Assembly (NCBI RefSeq): GCF_001747095.1
Contig: NZ_MDGP01000001.1
Location: 4,191,001-4,255,000 of the forward strand
DNA: 64,000 nt
Direction: 5' to 3'
Origin: Roseivirga sp. 4D4
Lineage (GTDB): Bacteria; Bacteroidota; Bacteroidia; Cytophagales; Cyclobacteriaceae
The stretch's first letter is position 1; each line of letters starts with the position of its first letter. Below, one piece after another: positions 59,108-64,000 of the stretch. A program made the translations under genes and the position numbers. Below the pieces are notes generated by a model that made no database searches, had not been told where the DNA came from, and saw only the letters and a list, made by a program, of their open reading frames with translations.

Positions 59108-61336
59108 ATGATTGCGGTCGATATAGAAGAAGAAAGAAAGGAGATTATTAGGAGATATCGAAGGCTTTTGAGAAAGGCCAAACCGTTCTTAAAAGATGAT
59201 GATGCCAAGCTCATAAAGAAGGCATTTAATACTTCCGTTGAAGCGCATAAGGAAATGCGCAGGAAGTCAGGTGAACCTTATATCTATCATCCGCTTGCTG
59301 TGGCTCAAATTTGTGTGGAGGAAATTGGTTTGGGTACCACATCCATTGTGGCGGCACTCCTACATGACGTAGTAGAGGATACAGATATAGAGCTTGATCA
59401 AATTGAGGAAGATTTCGGGCCAAAGGTTGCCAAGATTATTGACGGCCTTACAAAAATCTCGGGTGTTTTCGACCATGGAAGTTCTCAACAGGCCGAAAAC
59501 TTCCGTAAGATGCTGCTTACCCTGTCGGAAGATGTACGAGTAATTCTGGTAAAACTTGCCGATCGCTTGCATAACATGCGCACACTCGGTAGCATGCCCC
59601 GCCATAAGCAGCTCAAAATTATTTCTGAGACCATATATCTTTATGCTCCACTGGCTCACCGTCTCGGTCTATATGCCATAAAGTCTGAACTGGAAGATCT
59701 TTGGTTAAAATATTCGGAGCCTGAAATCTATCAGGAAATCGTCTCCAAGATTGCAGAGAATAAAGCTTCAAGAACACGATTCATCAAAAGTTTTATGAGC
59801 CCCATTTTGGATGAGGTAATCAAGACGGGTCTCAAATTCGAAGTCAAGGGTAGGCCAAAGTCCATCCACTCCATCTGGAATAAGATGAAAAAGCAAGACA
59901 TACCCTTTGAAGAGGTGTATGATCTTTTTGCAGTAAGAATTATCGTAGATACACCATATGATCACGAGAAGGCGGCCTGTTGGCAAGTATACTCCATTGT
60001 AACTGACTTTTATACGCCTAATCCTGACCGACTGAGAGATTGGGTAAGTACGCCAAAAGCCAATGGCTATGAGTCCCTTCATACCACCGTCATGAGCCGC
60101 AAGGGTAAATGGGTAGAAGTTCAGATACGCACCAAGCGAATGGACGAGATTGCTGAGAAGGGCTATGCGGCCCATTGGAAGTATAAGGATGGTATGGCTG
60201 ACTCACATGAATCGGGCTTAGAACAATGGGTGGAGAAAGTCCGTGAAATGCTAGAAGGAAACGATACTAATGCTATTGAGTTTGTCGATGACTTCAGAGC
60301 TAACCTTTTTAATGAAGAGGTATTCGTGTTCACGCCTAAAGGAGATTTGAAGATATTACCAAGTGGATCGACATCGCTAGACTTTGCTTTTGATATTCAT
60401 ACTGAAGTAGGTGCCAAATGTTTAGGCGCCAAGGTTAATAATCGACTGGTTCCACTCAACTATGAGTTAAGAAATGGAGATCAGATTGAAATTCTCACTT
60501 CTTCCAAACAAAGACCAAATGAAGACTGGCTCCGCTTTGTCGTTACCTCCAAGGCAAAGTCCAAGATAAAAGACACCTTAAAAGAGGCTAAAAAGCGGGC
60601 TGCCCTTGATGGAAAAGAAATCATTCAGCGTAAGCTGAAGCAGATGAAGATTCCTTTTGATGGAGATGTGGCTAACCAATTACGAGCCTATTTCGATGAA
60701 AAGACGGTGACCGATTTTTACTATAAGGTAGGCAAGGGGATAATTGATCCATCAAGGATTAAGAATTTCAAAGATTTCAAAACGGAAAAGCAGAAGTCCA
60801 CCAGAGCCAAGACCAAGTCATTCGAGTATTCTGATGATTTCTCTAAGATGAAATCTTCAGATACTGACATCCTGCTGATCGGTGATGACTTGGATATTTT
60901 GGATTATAAGTTTGCAAAGTGCTGTAGCCCTATTCCTGGAGACGATGTATTTGGTTTTGTTACCGTGAATGAAGGAATCAAAATTCACAGGACGACTTGC
61001 CCCAATGCTCCCAAACTTTTATCCAACCATGGAAACCGTATTGTCAAGGCAAAATGGCAGTCCGAGCAGCAAAATGCTTTCTTGGCTGGACTTAGAATTA
61101 TTGGGACCGATCGAGTGGGACTAATGCGTGATGTTACAGATATTATATCCAGTGAACTTAAGGTAAATATGCGGTCCATTATCATCGATACAGAGACCGG
61201 TATTTTTGATGGCCAAATCCGTGTTTACATCAACAACACCAGTCATTTAGATGAACTCATTGCCAAGCTCGAAAAAGTTCAAGGTGTCATGCGCGTAACT
61301 CGTTTTGAATCGGTCGAGGAGAAAGGCGATTCTTGA
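59108..61336 (+). CDS. Bifunctional (p)ppGpp synthetase/hydrolase, RelA/SpoT family
   Basis: A 742-residue Rel/SpoT-type enzyme. The hydrolase domain has YIYHPLAVAQI and the intact HDVVEDT motif (about 86-92), so it should degrade ppGpp. The synthetase domain has VYDLFAVRIIVDTPYD and NGYESLHTTVM (about 318-328). A TGS domain (FVFTPKGDLKILPSGSTSLDFAFDIHTEVG) begins at about 407. A zinc-finger-like segment KCCSPIPGDDVFGFV (about 604) and an ACT domain (LRIIGTDRVGLMRDVTDIIS, from about 660) close the protein. It sets the stringent-response alarmone level in response to starvation. Length is normal. Confidence 0.95.
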   Translation: MIAVDIEEERKEIIRRYRRLLRKAKPFLKDDDAKLIKKAFNTSVEAHKEMRRKSGEPYIYHPLAVAQICVEEIGLGTTSIVAALLHDVVEDTDIELDQIEEDFGPKVAKIIDGLTKISGVFDHGSSQQAENFRKMLLTLSEDVRVILVKLADRLHNMRTLGSMPRHKQLKIISETIYLYAPLAHRLGLYAIKSELEDLWLKYSEPEIYQEIVSKIAENKASRTRFIKSFMSPILDEVIKTGLKFEVKGRPKSIHSIWNKMKKQDIPFEEVYDLFAVRIIVDTPYDHEKAACWQVYSIVTDFYTPNPDRLRDWVSTPKANGYESLHTTVMSRKGKWVEVQIRTKRMDEIAEKGYAAHWKYKDGMADSHESGLEQWVEKVREMLEGNDTNAIEFVDDFRANLFNEEVFVFTPKGDLKILPSGSTSLDFAFDIHTEVGAKCLGAKVNNRLVPLNYELRNGDQIEILTSSKQRPNEDWLRFVVTSKAKSKIKDTLKEAKKRAALDGKEIIQRKLKQMKIPFDGDVANQLRAYFDEKTVTDFYYKVGKGIIDPSRIKNFKDFKTEKQKSTRAKTKSFEYSDDFSKMKSSDTDILLIGDDLDILDYKFAKCCSPIPGDDVFGFVTVNEGIKIHRTTCPNAPKLLSNHGNRIVKAKWQSEQQNAFLAGLRIIGTDRVGLMRDVTDIISSELKVNMRSIIIDTETGIFDGQIRVYINNTSHLDELIAKLEKVQGVMRVTRFESVEEKGDS

Positions 61337-61358
61337 TTCCTTTAATGGCAAAGAGTCT

Positions 61359-61366
61359 TATATTTG
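61359..61366 (+). promoter_or_regulatory. Predicted -7 promoter element (TATATTTG) for the fur-like/STAS/purA genes
   Basis: TATATTTGCAGCCTAA, the same 16 bases as before queD; the box ends 17 bases before the ATG. Confidence 0.55.
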
Positions 61367-61383
61367 CAGCCTAACTAATATGC

Positions 61384-61854
61384 ATGTCGCTCAATACAAA
61401 GGTATTTGATGAAGTAAAGGAGATTTTCAAGGCTTATTTAGAAAATAAAGCCCTGAGAAAGACTCCTGAGCGTTTTGCAATTCTTGAAGAGATTTATTCT
61501 AGAGATGGTCATTTTGATGTAGAATCACTCTATATCAGCATGAAGAATAAGAATTATCGTGTCTCCAGAGCAACGGTTTACAATACGCTTGATCTTTTGG
61601 TTGAATGTGATCTGGTTACAAAACATCAGTTTGGAAAAAATATGGCTCAGTACGAGAAGTCGTATGGCTATAAGCAGCATGATCATATCCTAATGGTTGA
61701 TTCATCTGAGGTAATTGAGTTTTGTGATCCAAGGATTCAAAATATAAAGAATACACTCGAAGAGATGTTCGATATAGATATCATGCACCATACACTTTAC
61801 CTTTTTGCAAAGAAAAGGACAGGAAATGCTAACAAAAAGGACAAAATAGACTGA
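61384..61854 (+). CDS. Fur-family transcriptional regulator lacking the usual zinc Cys pairs
   Basis: A 156-residue protein. The winged-helix part has RKTPERFAILEEIYSRDGHFDVESLY and the recognition helix NYRVSRATVYNTLDLLVECDLV, typical of Fur. In the dimerisation domain KQHDHILMVDSSEVIEF keeps the His cluster (HDH), but the CxxC normally found after DHxxC is replaced by MVDS. The second CxxC near the C-terminus is also missing. So the structural zinc site is lost while a regulatory site may remain. The target metal (iron, zinc, manganese) or peroxide response cannot be told. The STAS gene follows one base after the stop. Confidence 0.9.
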   Translation: MSLNTKVFDEVKEIFKAYLENKALRKTPERFAILEEIYSRDGHFDVESLYISMKNKNYRVSRATVYNTLDLLVECDLVTKHQFGKNMAQYEKSYGYKQHDHILMVDSSEVIEFCDPRIQNIKNTLEEMFDIDIMHHTLYLFAKKRTGNANKKDKID

Positions 61855-61855
61855 C

Positions 61856-62197
61856 ATGGATTTTACCTCAAAAGATCAGGATGGAGTTTTTGTGCTCACC
61901 TTGAACGGGAATCTCATTGGAGAGGAAGTGGGCTCCGGGATTTTGGAGACAGCCAATGAAGCGATCAACAAGGGCTTGGTTTTGTGCTTAATTGATATCG
62001 AAAATGTCAAATACATTAACAGTAGCGGAATCGGAGTCTTGATTACCCTACTTACCAAGTTTAGAAATCATGAAGGGGAGGTAGTAATTGTCAAACCTTC
62101 AGAACATGTGAATAAGCTTTTGATCATCACTAAGCTAACAGCCATATTCAAAATAGCCGACTCTGTAGAGGAGGCAATCAAAGAACTTAAATCATAA
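61856..62197 (+). CDS. STAS-domain anti-anti-sigma-factor-like protein
   Basis: A 113-residue single STAS domain: VFVLTLNGNLIGEEVG, then LCLIDIENVKYINSSGIGVLITLLTKFRN (about 39-67). The Ser pair in NSSGIG occupies the phosphorylation site of SpoIIAA/RsbV. Such proteins release a sigma factor or partner from its inhibitor in their unphosphorylated form. No matching kinase or sigma factor is encoded nearby. It is translated directly after the Fur-like gene and 32 bases before purA. Confidence 0.88.
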   Translation: MDFTSKDQDGVFVLTLNGNLIGEEVGSGILETANEAINKGLVLCLIDIENVKYINSSGIGVLITLLTKFRNHEGEVVIVKPSEHVNKLLIITKLTAIFKIADSVEEAIKELKS

Positions 62198-62200
62198 TCC

Positions 62201-62214
62201 ACGTGCTTGCACGT
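62201..62214 (+). other. Short perfect palindrome before purA
   Basis: ACGTGC TT GCACGT is a perfect 6-bp inverted repeat located between the STAS stop and the purA start (16 bases upstream of the ATG). It could be an operator; it has no T-tract, so it is not a terminator. Confidence 0.4.
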
Positions 62215-62229
62215 AAATAGAAATCATAG

Positions 62230-63498
<1,269 letters not shown>

Positions 63499-63511
63499 TT
63501 CTTCACTAGAG

Positions 63512-63588
63512 ATTATCCGAAAGGACAAGACCAGTGTTGCTTTTCGTATAATTAGACGTTTTTTATAAGATTCTATCAAGACACGTCT
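63512..63588 (+). other. Inverted repeats before the right-edge SusD-like gene
   Basis: ATTATCCGAAAGGACAA (from 63512) is an imperfect inverted match to TTGCTTTTCGTATAAT (63537-63552), which could terminate or regulate transcription leaving purA. AGACGT (63554-63559) pairs with ACGTCT (63583-63588) that touches the next ATG, so it might fold over the start. Confidence 0.4.
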
Positions 63589-64000
63589 ATGGGAAACAAG
63601 CGCACAATACACTTTAGTCTCAACCCTAAGCTATTAGCCATATTGATGCTATTAGGCTTTGGGGTCACTTTTCAATCTTGTAACAAGAGTTCACCGGATG
63701 ATCTAAATCCTTTTGTGGATTCGGAAAAATTCGCCAACCCTGAAGAGTATTCAAGTTTTGTAGATAGTACCTATGTGCTGTTCTGGACATCCCTCCAGCA
63801 TAATCAGCCTAATATGCCAATATCAGTCATGGGTCTGGGCTTTTATTCTGCTTGGGGGAACTGGGGTATGCGAAATATTGCGCCTTACCCCAATGGCGTA
63901 GCACTTAATAATGATGCGAATTATACCTATGCTGAAATGATTAGTGGACCTTGGAATGGGCTCTATGAGGTTATTGGTAGAATGAATGATTTACTCTCCA
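63589..64000 (+). CDS. SusD-like lipoprotein, N-terminal part (3' end outside window)
   Basis: The frame is open from ATG at 63589 to the window edge (137 codons). A long N-terminal leader ends in the lipobox FQSCN (Cys at about residue 31). The mature part reads FANPEEYSSFVDSTYVLFW, HNQPNMPISVMG and SAWGNWGMRNIAP, then GPWNGLYEVIGRMNDLLS. These align closely with the SusD protein at 43.9 kb (QPNMPISVM, SWGNWGARD, NPWNNLYATLGPVNSILS). It follows purA, with no SusC gene before it; a partner could lie beyond the edge or elsewhere. Confidence 0.85.
   Translation, partial: MGNKRTIHFSLNPKLLAILMLLGFGVTFQSCNKSSPDDLNPFVDSEKFANPEEYSSFVDSTYVLFWTSLQHNQPNMPISVMGLGFYSAWGNWGMRNIAPYPNGVALNNDANYTYAEMISGPWNGLYEVIGRMNDLLS

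Noticed and set aside
59768..60175. Minus-strand frame of 135 codons inside the RelA/SpoT gene
   Set aside because: Lies opposite conserved synthetase motifs; shadow frame.

Overview
The window reads as chromosomal DNA from a free-living, probably marine member of the Bacteroidota, most likely near the Cytophagales (inference). The evidence is a SusC/SusD pair with an FG-GAP/UnbV lipoprotein, CarboxypepD_reg-type TonB receptors, DUF5916, DUF4924 and DUF5989 families, a lipid-A-type heptose epimerase, and many start codons preceded by the Bacteroidota -7 promoter motif TAnnTTTG. The base composition is AT-rich and even. I see no insertion sequence, integrase, phage gene or CRISPR array. Two leucine tRNAs are present (GAG at 14.5 kb, TAG at 58.9 kb).

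Layout. 0-3.5 kb: the tail of a DUF3347 protein, a lipocalin-like secreted protein, a Cys-rich DUF6660-like protein and a TonB receptor, probably metal related. 3.6-7.8 kb: a GNAT acetyltransferase, then a PadR regulator / FtsX-type permease / MORN-repeat operon with palindromic operators. 7.8-14.4 kb: two exported amidohydrolases, an unknown protein, gamma-glutamyltranspeptidase and a LiaF-like membrane protein, all on the minus strand. 14.9-20.1 kb: a four-gene cluster that looks like a Bacteroidota version of a chaperone/usher surface-fibre system (barrel protein, PapD-like chaperone, two related subunits). 20.2-25.2 kb: an M42 aminopeptidase facing a DUF5916 / acpH-like / PH-like / crcB operon. 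25.5-35.2 kb: a methyltransferase, a CarboxypepD_reg protein, an amidohydrolase, an MG2-type protein, a class C beta-lactamase-like protein, a membrane-anchored AraC regulator and DUF4924. 35.3-40.5 kb: lepA-folD-queE-OmpA. 40.8-48.8 kb: SusC, SusD and an FG-GAP/UnbV lipoprotein. 48.8-55.0 kb: a tight seven-gene operon running from hldD through an SGNH hydrolase to a carbamoyltransferase with SxtK-like and SxtJ-like partners. 55.1-64 kb: queD, clpX, clpP, tig, a RelA/SpoT enzyme, a Fur-like regulator, a STAS protein, purA and the start of a second SusD-like lipoprotein.

How it works together. Much of the window concerns the cell envelope: nutrient import (TonB receptors, SusCD), peptide and dipeptide breakdown (three exported amidohydrolases, GGT, M42 peptidase), envelope glycan decoration (hldD plus carbamoyltransferase/SGNH operon) and a putative surface fibre. 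Housekeeping genes (lepA, folD, queD/queE, clpXP, tig, rsh, purA) are interspersed. The best candidates for undescribed biology are the usher/chaperone-like locus at 14.9-20.1 kb, the carbamoylation operon at 48.8-55.0 kb, and a family of 24-nt asymmetric palindromes near 3.5, 4.1 and 11.0 kb.
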